Source: Blautia wexlerae
GTDB lineage: Bacteria; Bacillota; Clostridia; Lachnospirales; Lachnospiraceae
Assembly: GCF_013300825.1 (NCBI RefSeq)
Contig: NZ_JAAIMY010000001.1
Span: forward strand, 62,001-126,000
Length of the DNA: 64,000 nt
Direction: 5' to 3'
Part shown: piece after piece, positions 10,297-18,676 of the stretch
How positions within the stretch are numbered: the first letter of the stretch is position 1
How the letters are laid out: every line of letters starts with the position of its first letter
The notes under the pieces: generated by a model
What the model saw: the letters and a program-made list of their open reading frames with translations, nothing else
Told to the model about the DNA's origin: nothing
Databases searched by the model: none
Position numbers and translations under genes: made by a program

Positions 10297-11484
10297 ATGA
10301 TAGCAGAAAAAATGAAACCTTATGTAAAAAATAATTCAGCCATCCGTATGATGTTTGAGGAGGGAAATCGTCTCAGAGCCATTTACGGTGCGGACAAAGT
10401 TTATGATTTCAGTCTTGGAAATCCGAGCGTTCCGGCGCCGGAGTGTGTGAAGGAGGCTATTATAGATCTGGTGAATGAAGTGGAGCCGACAGTGCTTCAT
10501 GGCTATATGAGTAATGCAGGATTTGAGGATGTGCGCCAGACAATTGCAGAATCTCTGAACCGTCGCTTTGGGACAAAGTTTGCGGCGAAGAATCTGATTA
10601 TGACAGTTGGAGCAGCCAGCGGTCTGAATGTGATTTTCAAGACGATTCTGAATCCTGAGGAAGAAGTGATTGTTTTTGCACCATACTTTTTGGAATATGG
10701 TGCATATGTGCGTAATTTTGATGGCAAGCTTGTGGAAATCTCTCCGGATACTACCACATTCCAGCCGAATCTTGAGGAGTTTGAGCAGAAGATTACGGCA
10801 AAGACAAGGGCAGTGATCGTAAATACACCTCATAACCCCACTGGTGTTGTATATTCTGAAGAAACCATTAAGAAACTGGCAGCAATTCTTGAGAAAAAGC
10901 AGCAGGAATTTGGAAGTGTGATCTATCTGATCTCTGATGAGCCATACAGAGAGCTGGCTTATGATGGTGTAAAGGTTCCGTATCTGACAAAATATTACGA
11001 CAACACTATTGTTGGTTATTCTTACAGTAAATCTTTGTCTCTTCCGGGAGAGCGTATTGGTTATCTGGTAATTCCGGATGAAGCGGATGGCAGTGAAGAA
11101 CTTATTACTGCTGTGGCTATTGCCAACCGTACTATCGGATGTGTCAACGCCCCATCCCTGATGCAGAAGGTGATTGCCAAATGTGTAGATGCAGAAGTGG
11201 ATGTAGCTGCATATGACAAGAACCGTCTGGCATTATACAATGGACTGAAAGAATGCGGATTCGAGTGCATCAAACCCCAGGGTGCATTCTACCTCTTTGT
11301 GAAATCACCGGTAGCAGATGAAAAAGCGTTCTGCGAAGCTGGAAAGAAATATAATATTCTCATGGTTCCGGGAAGTTCCTTTGCCTGCCCGGGTTATGTG
11401 AGACTGGCTTATTGTGTATCTTATGATACTATTATTAATTCCCTGCCGGAGTTTAAGAAACTGGCAGAAGAGTTTGGACTGTGA
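10297..11484 (+). CDS. PLP-dependent aminotransferase, class I/II (fold type I)
   Basis: The protein has 395 residues from ATG 10297, chosen because CAGGAGCG lies 10 bases upstream; a longer frame from 10258 has no such site. Visible landmarks are NTPHNPTG (Asn180), SDEPY (Asp214), and the Schiff-base lysine in SYSKSLSLPGERIGY (Lys245). The substrate-binding arginine is in GYVRLAYC near the end. These enzymes move amino groups between amino acids and 2-oxo acids. The substrate is not evident; an aspartate/aromatic-type activity is the usual annotation. It overlaps the downstream kinase start by four bases, so the two are translated together. Confidence 0.9.
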   Translation: MIAEKMKPYVKNNSAIRMMFEEGNRLRAIYGADKVYDFSLGNPSVPAPECVKEAIIDLVNEVEPTVLHGYMSNAGFEDVRQTIAESLNRRFGTKFAAKNLIMTVGAASGLNVIFKTILNPEEEVIVFAPYFLEYGAYVRNFDGKLVEISPDTTTFQPNLEEFEQKITAKTRAVIVNTPHNPTGVVYSEETIKKLAAILEKKQQEFGSVIYLISDEPYRELAYDGVKVPYLTKYYDNTIVGYSYSKSLSLPGERIGYLVIPDEADGSEELITAVAIANRTIGCVNAPSLMQKVIAKCVDAEVDVAAYDKNRLALYNGLKECGFECIKPQGAFYLFVKSPVADEKAFCEAGKKYNILMVPGSSFACPGYVRLAYCVSYDTIINSLPEFKKLAEEFGL

Positions 11485-12833
11485 AAACGGCGGGGATTGA
11501 CATTGGGACAACAACGATAAGCGGTGTTGTTCTGGAAAAAGAGGAAAACGGACAGGCAAAGATTCTGGAGGCAAAAACTGTAGAGAACGGTTGCTTTATC
11601 GAAACCGGAAATGAATGGGAAAGAATACAGTATGCAAAAGAAATTGTAGAAAGAGCAGTGAATCTGCTGGATTATTTCCTGGAGAAGTATCCGCATGTTG
11701 AGCGGATTGGGCTCACAGGGCAGATGCATGGAATTGTCTATGTTGACAAAGAAGGAAATTGTGTCAGTCCGTTATATACATGGCAGGATGCCAGAGGAAG
11801 TATCTGCGATGGGGATCAGATTCCTTTAACAGAAGAAATTCGGGAAAGATGTCAAATCCATGCTGCTTCAGGATATGGGCTTGTCACACACATTTATAAT
11901 ATCAGACATAATCTGGTTCCGGATTCGGCTTTGAGCTTCTGTACGATCATGGATTATTTTGGAATGTATTTGACAGGGCGTAAAAAACCATTGGTACATG
12001 TGAGCAATGCGGCAGGTTTTGGATTCTTTGACAGCCATAAGATGTGCTTTGAAAAAGAAAAACTGGCTGAAATGGGAGTGGACGTAAATTGGCTGCCTGA
12101 TGTCTGTACGGGAATAGAAAAATTGGGTACATACAGAGGACGGACAGTTACAACAGCAATCGGAGACAACCAGGCAAGCTTCCTTGGAGCAGCAGGTGAT
12201 GAGGAGAATATATTACTGGTCAATATGGGAACCGGCGGACAGATTTCTGTTCTTTCCAGTCAGTATTTTTCGGGAGATGGAATTGAGGCAAGACCTTTCC
12301 TAAATAGGAAGTATCTGCTTGCAGGAGCATCTCTGTGTGGCGGCAAGGCATATGCGCTTCTGGAACAGTTTTTCCGAAAAATTGTAAAAGAAGCGACCGG
12401 ACAGGAGCAGCCATTATACAAAGTAATGGAAAAGATGGCAAGAACAGGGAGAGACCAGAATAGTGAAAGAACTGAAAGTCGAAAGATTAAAGTTGAAACA
12501 ACATTTGACGGTACGCGGGTAAATCCGGAAAAAAGCGGCAGTATTACCCAGATCTGTTCCGAAAACTTTACACCTGAAGATTTTTGCTATGGTGTTCTGA
12601 AGGGAATGAGCACAGAACTGTATCAGATGTATATGACTATTCAAAAAGGAATCGGCATAAAGATCAGGCGTATGATTGGTTCAGGGAATGGACTGAGAAA
12701 AAATCCGGTACTGTGTGAAATTATTGAAGATATGTTCAAGGCAGAACTTGTTCTGGCAGAATGTGAAGAGGAGGCTGCGACAGGAGCGGCAATGAGCAGT
12801 AGTATGTATAACTATAGCAACTCCACCAGATAA
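11481..12833 (+). CDS. FGGY-family carbohydrate kinase (sedoheptulokinase-like)
   Basis: The 450-residue protein starts at GTG 11481, where GTGA overlaps the aminotransferase stop. The N-terminal phosphate-binding loop is GIDIGTTTISGVV, and LTGQMHGIVYVDKEGN follows near residues 77-92 with the likely sugar-contacting residues. The C-terminal ATPase half has LLVNMGTGGQISVLS and GSGNGLRKNPVL. It phosphorylates a sugar or polyol. Resemblance to sedoheptulose/xylulose kinases is my best reading, but the substrate is not certain. Coupling to an aminotransferase is odd and gives no clear pathway. Confidence 0.85.
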   Translation: MKTAGIDIGTTTISGVVLEKEENGQAKILEAKTVENGCFIETGNEWERIQYAKEIVERAVNLLDYFLEKYPHVERIGLTGQMHGIVYVDKEGNCVSPLYTWQDARGSICDGDQIPLTEEIRERCQIHAASGYGLVTHIYNIRHNLVPDSALSFCTIMDYFGMYLTGRKKPLVHVSNAAGFGFFDSHKMCFEKEKLAEMGVDVNWLPDVCTGIEKLGTYRGRTVTTAIGDNQASFLGAAGDEENILLVNMGTGGQISVLSSQYFSGDGIEARPFLNRKYLLAGASLCGGKAYALLEQFFRKIVKEATGQEQPLYKVMEKMARTGRDQNSERTESRKIKVETTFDGTRVNPEKSGSITQICSENFTPEDFCYGVLKGMSTELYQMYMTIQKGIGIKIRRMIGSGNGLRKNPVLCEIIEDMFKAELVLAECEEEAATGAAMSSSMYNYSNSTR

Positions 12834-12893
12834 TAAAATGAAGCAGTGAAGCGGATTGTGAGTAACCAATTGATTTTAATACTGGAATTTGAG

Positions 12894-12957
12894 GAAAGAG
12901 AGTGTCACGCAATCATTAAAAGATGGTTACGTGGTACTTTCTTTCCTGTTTTTTATT
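12894..12957 (+). terminator. Terminator after the aminotransferase-kinase pair
   Basis: GAAAGAGAGTGTCACG (12894-12909) pairs imperfectly (13 of 16) with CGTGGTACTTTCTTTC (12930-12945), followed by a T-rich tail. Confidence 0.6.
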
Positions 12958-13057
12958 TTGCTTCCAGATGTTTAATCATACGATTTATAATCTGTTCCGC
13001 TTCTTTTGGAGAGTAATAAGTATCCGGATCCATATTTGTAAATTTCAGGTGATGTAT
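12953..13057 (-). pseudogene. Possible C-terminal remnant of a lost gene
   Basis: Read on the minus strand, this gives about 34 codons without a stop, ending in a protein-like tail: MDPDTYYSPKEAEQI, then INRMIKHLEAK and TAA. A stop codon lies just upstream in frame, and no ribosome site is seen at the internal ATG (13031-13033). Amphipathic helix character and normal residue usage suggest a decayed gene end rather than chance, but the piece is short. The rest of 12958-13180 is AT-rich with no supported gene. Confidence 0.3.
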
Positions 13058-13183
13058 CTATCATATAGCAAAAAACTACAAATTATTCAGAACCTCCAAA
13101 TTGGTAGGGATTTGCTTGATTTGGTTAAATATGTATTGAGATAAGATAATATGTAAAATTTCAATAATGTGCTTTATTTGTAG

Positions 13184-13212
13184 TTGGAAAACAGGCTTGT
13201 TAGTAGTAAAAT
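13184..13212 (+). promoter_or_regulatory. Promoter of the secreted DUF3298-like protein
   Basis: TTGGAA (13184-13189), a 17-base spacer and TAAAAT (13207-13212) lie 34 bases before the start codon at 13246, with a GAAGGGAG ribosome site between. Confidence 0.55.
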
Positions 13213-13245
13213 ACAACTATAAATAAAAGAAGGGAGATTTCAGTT

Positions 13246-13956
13246 ATGAAAAGAAAAAAGTCCATATGCAAATCGTTATTTACTATCTGTTTGATTCTAG
13301 GATTGGCTTTTGTTTTACCAAACATTAAACCTGTTCCGGTTATTGCAGCGTCTAAGGCTTCTTATGAAATAATAAATAAGAAGGAAATAAGAAAATATAA
13401 AAACATGAGTGCAAAGTATCTTTATCAGTTACCACAGCTAAAGGGAAACAGTGCGGCAATTAAGAAAATTAATAAGTCTCTCAGAGCTGATTATAAGAAG
13501 ACTCTTTCTGGTAAAGAGAGCTTGTTTGAGTATTTTGAGGGAGACAAATATAATTCTTTTCGTCAGGATTATGGTGAGAAATATTATGACACAGTGACAT
13601 GTAAAGTTATGTTTAACCAAAATGGATATATCAGTTTTAGATATTCATGTAAATGGTATGCCGGTGGAGTAGGTAATGTTTGGGAATATGGATTGACTTA
13701 TCGCCTCAAAGATGGGAAAAAGATGGGAATTCAGGATGTGCTTGCAGGAAGCAGAGATTCCGCAAAACAAAGAATTGCCAGTACGTATGCGAATAAGATA
13801 TCCAGCAGGGGATATGAACCAATTATGAAGATGAAATACTCTGAATTCTGTTTTTATATTAAACCAGGCAAGAAAGTTGTAGTATGTTTTGGACCGTATC
13901 AGCCAATGGGAGGAAATGGAAAATCTTCTATTACGATGAAGGGAAAAATAAATTAA
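13246..13956 (+). CDS. Secreted protein with DUF3298/DUF4163-like domain
   Basis: The 236-residue protein has a classical signal peptide: basic KRKKSICKS, a hydrophobic core LFTICLILGLAFVLP, then a likely cleavage after VIAA (about residue 35). The mature part contains SFRYSCKWYAGGVGNVWEYGLTYRLKDGKKMGIQDVLAG and a C-terminal KPGKKVVVCFGPY stretch. This resembles the DUF3298 fold found in RsiV-type anti-sigma ectodomains and in peptidoglycan deacetylases such as PdaC. No catalytic domain is attached, so it may bind a wall component. The gene and flanks are more AT-rich than their neighbours, which hints at separate ancestry. Confidence 0.65.
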   Translation: MKRKKSICKSLFTICLILGLAFVLPNIKPVPVIAASKASYEIINKKEIRKYKNMSAKYLYQLPQLKGNSAAIKKINKSLRADYKKTLSGKESLFEYFEGDKYNSFRQDYGEKYYDTVTCKVMFNQNGYISFRYSCKWYAGGVGNVWEYGLTYRLKDGKKMGIQDVLAGSRDSAKQRIASTYANKISSRGYEPIMKMKYSEFCFYIKPGKKVVVCFGPYQPMGGNGKSSITMKGKIN

Positions 13957-14045
13957 TATCAAGTTGGTATAGGGTGACAGAAGCATGGTATGAGTTTAAA
14001 TCATATCCTGCTTCTTTACTGTCCGATTTATTGTATGTTATTTTT

Positions 14046-14080
14046 CGGCATGCTCCGATAGGTTTTGGAGCATGCCGGAA
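14046..14080 (+). terminator. Terminator hairpin after the secreted protein
   Basis: CGGCATGCTCC (14046-14056) and GGAGCATGCCG (14067-14077) form a perfect 11-bp stem with a 10-base loop. The following T tract is weak, but a T run precedes the stem, so it may act better on the other strand. Confidence 0.6.
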
Positions 14081-14169
14081 AATTTTATGAAAACTGCAAA
14101 AAAATTCAGGAAAAAAAAGACAGCATTTTAAACGCTATAGAAAAAATGTAATTTTTGAAAAAACAATTA

Positions 14170-14198
14170 TTGTAATAATCTCCCGGACGTGACATAAT
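14170..14198 (+). promoter_or_regulatory. Possible promoter of the Na/Pi symporter gene
   Basis: TTGTAA (14170-14175), a 17-base spacer and CATAAT (14193-14198) are well spaced. A hairpin AGCAGGTTA/TAACCTGCT (14217-14225, 14250-14258) follows in the leader and may be an operator or RNA control element. Confidence 0.45.
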
Positions 14199-14321
14199 AA
14201 GAATGGAAAAGTAAAAAGCAGGTTAAATTCTGATTAGAAACAGGTAAAATAACCTGCTTACATTATGCGCCGATTTTCTGAGATGAGGTGGGAAATCAGG
14301 CAGACGACAAAGGAGAAAATG

Positions 14322-16130
14322 ATGGAAATTTTTTCAATGATATTGTCATTGCTGAGTGGAGTGGCATTATTTCTGTTTGGTATGTCATTGATGGGCGATG
14401 GCCTGAAAATGGTTGCCGGAAATAAGCTGGAAGCTTTTCTGTATCGAATGACAAACACACCGCTGAAGGGAGTTGCTCTGGGTACTGGTGTTACCAGCGT
14501 GATCCAGTCTTCTTCTGCCACAACTGTTATGGTCATTGGTTTCGTTAACTCAGGTATGATGAAGCTGAAGCAGGCCATCGGTATTATCATGGGAGCTAAC
14601 ATTGGAACCAGTATTACCGGGTGGATTCTCTGTCTTTCTTATATTGATGGAAAGAATGGAATTGCTAAGATTTTATCCACTGCAACAATTTCAGCAGTAG
14701 TAGCGATTATTGGTATTATCCTTCGCATGGCATGTAAGCGCTCCGTGCATAAAAATATCGGTAATATCATGCTTGGTTTTGCAATCCTGATGACAGGTAT
14801 GCAGACAATGAGTGGTGCTGTTTCACCGCTGAAAGACAGCCCGACCTTTACAAATATGCTGACCATGTTTTCCAATCCTCTGATTGGTATTCTGGTAGGT
14901 ATTGCATTTACCGCAGTGCTGCAGAGTGCATCTGCCACAGTCGGTGTATTGCAGGCGTTATCTGTAACAGGTATCCTGACATTTTCCAGTGCATTTCCAA
15001 TCGTTCTTGGTATCGGTGTAGGTGCGGCCTGTCCGGTCCTGATCTCAGCCATCGGTGCTAATAAAAATGGTAAACGTACAGCACTTGTTTACCTGATCAA
15101 CGACCTGTTTGGCCTGATACTCTGGTCTGTGATCTTCTATACAGTAAATGCTATCGTACATTTCGGATTTATGGATATGATCATGTCACCGGTTGCAATT
15201 GCTTTACTGAATACTGTATTCCGTGTAGCAACAGTATGTGTTCTTTTCCCGTTCATACCGAAGATCGAGCAGCTGGTGTGCTGGCTTGTAAAAGACAGTG
15301 CAGAGGAACTGGAAGATGAAGCAGACTTTGATCTTCTGGAAGAACGTCTTCTGAATTATCCGGCACTTGCTATTGGACAGTGCCACCGTGCCATGAGTGG
15401 TATGGCAAAGAAGCTTCGTAAGAATGTTAACCGTGCCATGAACCTTCTGAACGAATATCAGCAGGATAAATTTGACAAGGTACAGAGAAAAGAGAACCTG
15501 ATCGATAAATATGAAAGCCGTCTTGGCGACTATCTGATGAAGCTGACAAAGCATGAGATGAACAGTGCCCAGACAAAGCAGGCTTCACTTTATCTTCATA
15601 CCATCAATGACTTCGAGAGAATCGGTGACCATGCATCCTACATTGCCTATATGTCCAGTGAAATGCATGATAATCACACTAATTTTTCACAGGAAGCCTG
15701 GGATGAGCTGAATGTAGTAATGGAAGCAGTTCGCGAGGAGATCAACCTTACCTGTCGTGCATTCCTCAATGATGACAAAGAGATGGCACAGAGAGTTGCA
15801 CCGCTTGGAATGATTATCACATCCTTATGCAATGAGCTAAAGATGCATCATGTAGAGCGTCTGAGTAATGGCAATTGCGGACTGGAAGAGGGAACTGTAT
15901 ATACAGATATTCTCAACAGCTTTAACCGTATTGCAGCACATTGTGCAAGTGCAATGGTAGCTCTCCTTAAGAGTGGAGACGAGAATCCGGATATGCATAT
16001 CCATGATTCCAAGATTTACCCATCTGACAGCGTGGAATATTATACATACTTCAAGGAATATCGCCAGAAGTATGAAATCGTAAAGAACGAGGAACACATG
16101 CGAAGCATGGAACCGGAAGAGGTAGAATAA
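14322..16130 (+). CDS. Na/Pi cotransporter family protein with C-terminal PhoU-like domain
   Basis: The protein has 602 residues from ATG 14322, which sits 6 bases after AGGAG; the earlier in-frame starts lack a spaced site. Two inverted Na/Pi repeats are visible, the first with GTGVTSVIQSSSATTVMVIGFV and the second with AFTAVLQSASATVGVLQALS. These QSSSAT/QSASAT motifs line the transport path. About eight membrane helices end near residue 320. The cytoplasmic C-terminal part (about 340-560) is helical and PhoU-like (YLHTINDFERIGDHASYIA). It probably imports phosphate with sodium, which fits a cell with a sodium-type ATPase. Confidence 0.9.
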   Translation: MEIFSMILSLLSGVALFLFGMSLMGDGLKMVAGNKLEAFLYRMTNTPLKGVALGTGVTSVIQSSSATTVMVIGFVNSGMMKLKQAIGIIMGANIGTSITGWILCLSYIDGKNGIAKILSTATISAVVAIIGIILRMACKRSVHKNIGNIMLGFAILMTGMQTMSGAVSPLKDSPTFTNMLTMFSNPLIGILVGIAFTAVLQSASATVGVLQALSVTGILTFSSAFPIVLGIGVGAACPVLISAIGANKNGKRTALVYLINDLFGLILWSVIFYTVNAIVHFGFMDMIMSPVAIALLNTVFRVATVCVLFPFIPKIEQLVCWLVKDSAEELEDEADFDLLEERLLNYPALAIGQCHRAMSGMAKKLRKNVNRAMNLLNEYQQDKFDKVQRKENLIDKYESRLGDYLMKLTKHEMNSAQTKQASLYLHTINDFERIGDHASYIAYMSSEMHDNHTNFSQEAWDELNVVMEAVREEINLTCRAFLNDDKEMAQRVAPLGMIITSLCNELKMHHVERLSNGNCGLEEGTVYTDILNSFNRIAAHCASAMVALLKSGDENPDMHIHDSKIYPSDSVEYYTYFKEYRQKYEIVKNEEHMRSMEPEEVE

Positions 16131-16170
16131 TACTTTTATACTACAAAGAAGTAAATATATATGATATAAT

Positions 16171-16211
16171 GACAGCAGATGATCTGGAAACAGATGTCTG
16201 CTGTTTTTTCG
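16171..16211 (+). terminator. Terminator after the Na/Pi symporter
   Basis: ACAGCAGA (16172-16179) pairs with TCTGCTGT (16197-16204), followed by six T. Confidence 0.8.
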
Positions 16212-16274
16212 TTATAGTTGTCAGCAGGCTGGATTGTTTTTGCAAACACAACAACCCCAAAGGAGGAAGTAATT

Positions 16275-16529
16275 ATGTTATTCGACAGTAGAACAGTTTA
16301 TCTCGGTGCATCCAGGGATAAATATGAGCAGTATTGTAAAGCCTTAGATTCAGAGAAAATCAAATACAAAACAAAGAGAGTCAACCACGAAGAAAAAATG
16401 ACAGCCCCGGGCAGGGGAACCGTCCGCAGCATGGGTGGGAACTTTGGAACAGATAAAACATTGTATGAAATCATGGTCGGAGAGAAAGATTACGACAATG
16501 CAATGGGGATTCTGACAGCACTGAAGTAG
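16275..16529 (+). CDS. Small DUF2007-like putative signal-transducing protein
   Basis: The 84-residue protein starts at ATG 16275, which follows a very strong AAAGGAGGAAG; the frame extends further upstream but without a site. The sequence MLFDSRTVYLGASRDKYEQ, then LDSEKIKYKTK, and a C-terminal YEIMVGEKDYDNAMGIL resembles DUF2007-type proteins. In these a short alpha/beta fold compares or binds unknown ligands. The role is unknown. It stands alone between the symporter and the amylase. Confidence 0.55.
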   Translation: MLFDSRTVYLGASRDKYEQYCKALDSEKIKYKTKRVNHEEKMTAPGRGTVRSMGGNFGTDKTLYEIMVGEKDYDNAMGILTALK

Positions 16530-16555
16530 ACGGAATCTATCCTGAAGAAGAAAGT

Positions 16556-16708
16556 ATGCAAAAAAGTGTGCAAGATAATGTGCAAGATAACGGAAATCCT
16601 GGAGATGTTTTTGTGGGAGAATATAAACCGCACTTGAAGATGAACTTGATCCAAATGACATTACCAGATAAACCGAATAGCAGAAATCAGAGATATATAA
16701 AAATATAA
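16556..16708 (+). pseudogene. Short acidic open frame, possibly a decayed extension of the preceding gene
   Basis: A 50-codon frame (MQKSVQDNVQDNGNPGD...) begins after a weak AAGAAGAAAG site. It includes a perfect 12-bp tandem repeat (TGTGCAAGATAA at 16567-16578 and 16579-16590). In a shifted frame the same stretch ends ALEDELDPNDITR and stop, which looks like a genuine protein C-terminus. This suggests a tail of the upstream DUF2007-like gene that was broken by frameshifts. A free-standing peptide is the alternative. Confidence 0.25.
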
Positions 16709-16729
16709 AGAGCAGGAAGGAAAAATAAG

Positions 16730-18484
16730 ATGGAATTTACAGGTGTATACCACAAAACATCAGAGCAGATGAGTTATCCCCTGGATGAGGACAGACTGAT
16801 CGTAAATATTAAGACCGGATATGATGTAAAACAAGTATTTATCCATTACGGAGATCCCTATGAGGCCGGAATCCTGGGGGGAAAGGAAAAATGGACAGGA
16901 AAAAGAGAGGAAATTATTTATAAAAAACGTCTGCCTCATCAAATCTGGTGGACAACAACACTTTTTCCGGAATATAAAAGATGTAAATATTATTTTGAAC
17001 TGAGAACAGAACAGGAAGTCTGGTATTATTTTGAAGATGGTTTCCTGACAGAAGAGCAGCTTCAGATGGATGGGCGTATGCAGCAGTGCTTTATTGTTCC
17101 CTGGATGAATCCGGCAGATATAAACCGCACACCTGCATGGGTAAATGACACCATCTGGTATCAGATTTTTCCGGACAGGTTCTGCAATGGGACGCCGGAA
17201 AAGAATGGAAATGATATCACGCCGTGGAGAAATCACGGAACTGTAACAAATGAGGAAAAATTCGGAGGGAATCTGGAAGGAATCCGTCAGAGATTACCGT
17301 ATCTTCAGGAACTGGGGATTACCGGTATCTATCTGAATCCGATCATGGAAGCAGAGTCCAATCACAAATATGACACTACGGATTATACAAAGATTGATCC
17401 GGCTTTCGGTGATGAAGAAACGATGAAAGCACTTTGCAGGGAAGCGCATGAAAAGGGAATCCGTATTATGGTAGATGCAGTATTTAATCATTGCGGAAGA
17501 AAATTTGCGCCGTGGATGGATGTGCTGGAGCATGGGAAAGATTCTCGTTATGCAGACTGGTTTATGATAGAAGACTGGGAACAGATTGGAAAAAGAGCAG
17601 ACACCAGAGACCGGCGTTTTTACTCTTTTGCATTTACAGATGCGATGCCGAAACTGAATACGAATAATGAAGAAGTGATCGAATATTTCTGCAAGGTCTG
17701 TGAGGACTGGATCCGGAAATTTGATATAGATGGAATCCGCTTTGACGTGGGAAATGAAGTGTCTCATCGGTTCTTAAAGCGGATACGGGAACATTTAAAA
17801 GCAGTAAAACCGGATCTTTATCTGCTGGGGGAAATCTGGCATGATGCAAGCCAGTGGCTGCAGGGAGATGAATATGATTCAGTTATGAATTACCCACTGC
17901 TCAGTGGAATCCATGATTTTTTCCTTGATAAAACAATGAAAAGAGAGGAATTCGAATATATGGTAAACCGTTGCTATACCATGTATATGCAGCAGAATAA
18001 TGATGTGCTTTTTAATCTGTTGGATTCACATGATACGGAGCGGCTTATGAACCGTTTCCATGATCTGGATAAATTCTATCAGCAGCTTGCGATTCTCTTC
18101 ACTCTTCCGGGAAGTCCCTGCATTTATTATGGAACGGAGATCGCAATGGAAGGTGCCCATGATCCGGACTGCAGAAGATGTATGCCATGGAGCGAGATTA
18201 ACAGCGAAGAGAATCAGGAAAAGATAGCAACAATGCGTAAACTGATTATGCTAAGAAGAAATGAAAAAATATGCAGAAGCCCACATTTCCATTTTCCGGA
18301 TACCTATGAAAACGACCGATGCGTAGAGTATATCAAAATAGATGAAGAAGGAAATAAAATGGAAGTTTTGTTAAATACATCGGAGAAAGAGATAAAGGTA
18401 AAAGAAGCCGGAGAAGTGCTTTTTGCCCGGGAGTTTGATGGAGAGATACTTGGTGTGAATGGAACATTGATCCGAAGGATTTAG
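16730..18484 (+). CDS. GH13 alpha-amylase family enzyme (neopullulanase/cyclomaltodextrinase type)
   Basis: The 584-residue protein has no signal peptide, so it acts in the cytoplasm. An N-terminal beta domain (about 1-125) precedes the catalytic barrel. GH13 regions are clear: VDAVFNH (Asp249), GIRFDV with nucleophile Asp339, LLGEIWHD with acid/base Glu368, and LLDSHDTER with Asp435. A short C-terminal beta domain ends the protein. It should cleave maltodextrins or cyclodextrins taken up by the cell (GH13_20-like by appearance). AGGAAGGA precedes ATG 16730. It is not next to a maltose transporter here, but malQ lies about 20 kb away. Confidence 0.93.
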   Translation: MEFTGVYHKTSEQMSYPLDEDRLIVNIKTGYDVKQVFIHYGDPYEAGILGGKEKWTGKREEIIYKKRLPHQIWWTTTLFPEYKRCKYYFELRTEQEVWYYFEDGFLTEEQLQMDGRMQQCFIVPWMNPADINRTPAWVNDTIWYQIFPDRFCNGTPEKNGNDITPWRNHGTVTNEEKFGGNLEGIRQRLPYLQELGITGIYLNPIMEAESNHKYDTTDYTKIDPAFGDEETMKALCREAHEKGIRIMVDAVFNHCGRKFAPWMDVLEHGKDSRYADWFMIEDWEQIGKRADTRDRRFYSFAFTDAMPKLNTNNEEVIEYFCKVCEDWIRKFDIDGIRFDVGNEVSHRFLKRIREHLKAVKPDLYLLGEIWHDASQWLQGDEYDSVMNYPLLSGIHDFFLDKTMKREEFEYMVNRCYTMYMQQNNDVLFNLLDSHDTERLMNRFHDLDKFYQQLAILFTLPGSPCIYYGTEIAMEGAHDPDCRRCMPWSEINSEENQEKIATMRKLIMLRRNEKICRSPHFHFPDTYENDRCVEYIKIDEEGNKMEVLLNTSEKEIKVKEAGEVLFAREFDGEILGVNGTLIRRI

Positions 18485-18540
18485 ACAACAGAGCACGGAA
18501 AAAGAAACGAATATCCCGAAAGAATATTACTGTTATATAA

Positions 18541-18676
18541 AAGAAGCCCCCGGACCGCTGCATATAACAGCAGTGGGAGAGGACTTGCCTGTATCAGGAG
18601 GAGTGCAAGCCTCCTTCTGATAAGCTGCGGAGCAGTTAATTGGTGTAGAATTGCGTAGCGAAGCAGATTGCCATAG
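18541..18676. repeat. Intergenic hairpin repeat, second copy of the 9993-10141 type
   Basis: Bases 18581-18634 match the 10052-10110 stretch closely (GGACTTGCCTGTATCAGGAG and on to the next hairpin). TATCAGGAGGAG can pair with CTCCTTCTGATA. The stretch lies between the convergent GH13 and ROK genes and includes further GCGTAGCGAAGCAG-type motifs. No separate terminator is obvious here, so the hairpins may serve as one. Confidence 0.55.

Noticed and set aside
12923-13144. 73-codon plus-strand frame
   Set aside because: It starts inside the terminator hairpin, has no ribosome site and a phenylalanine-rich composition. The opposite strand gives a better, though weak, remnant.
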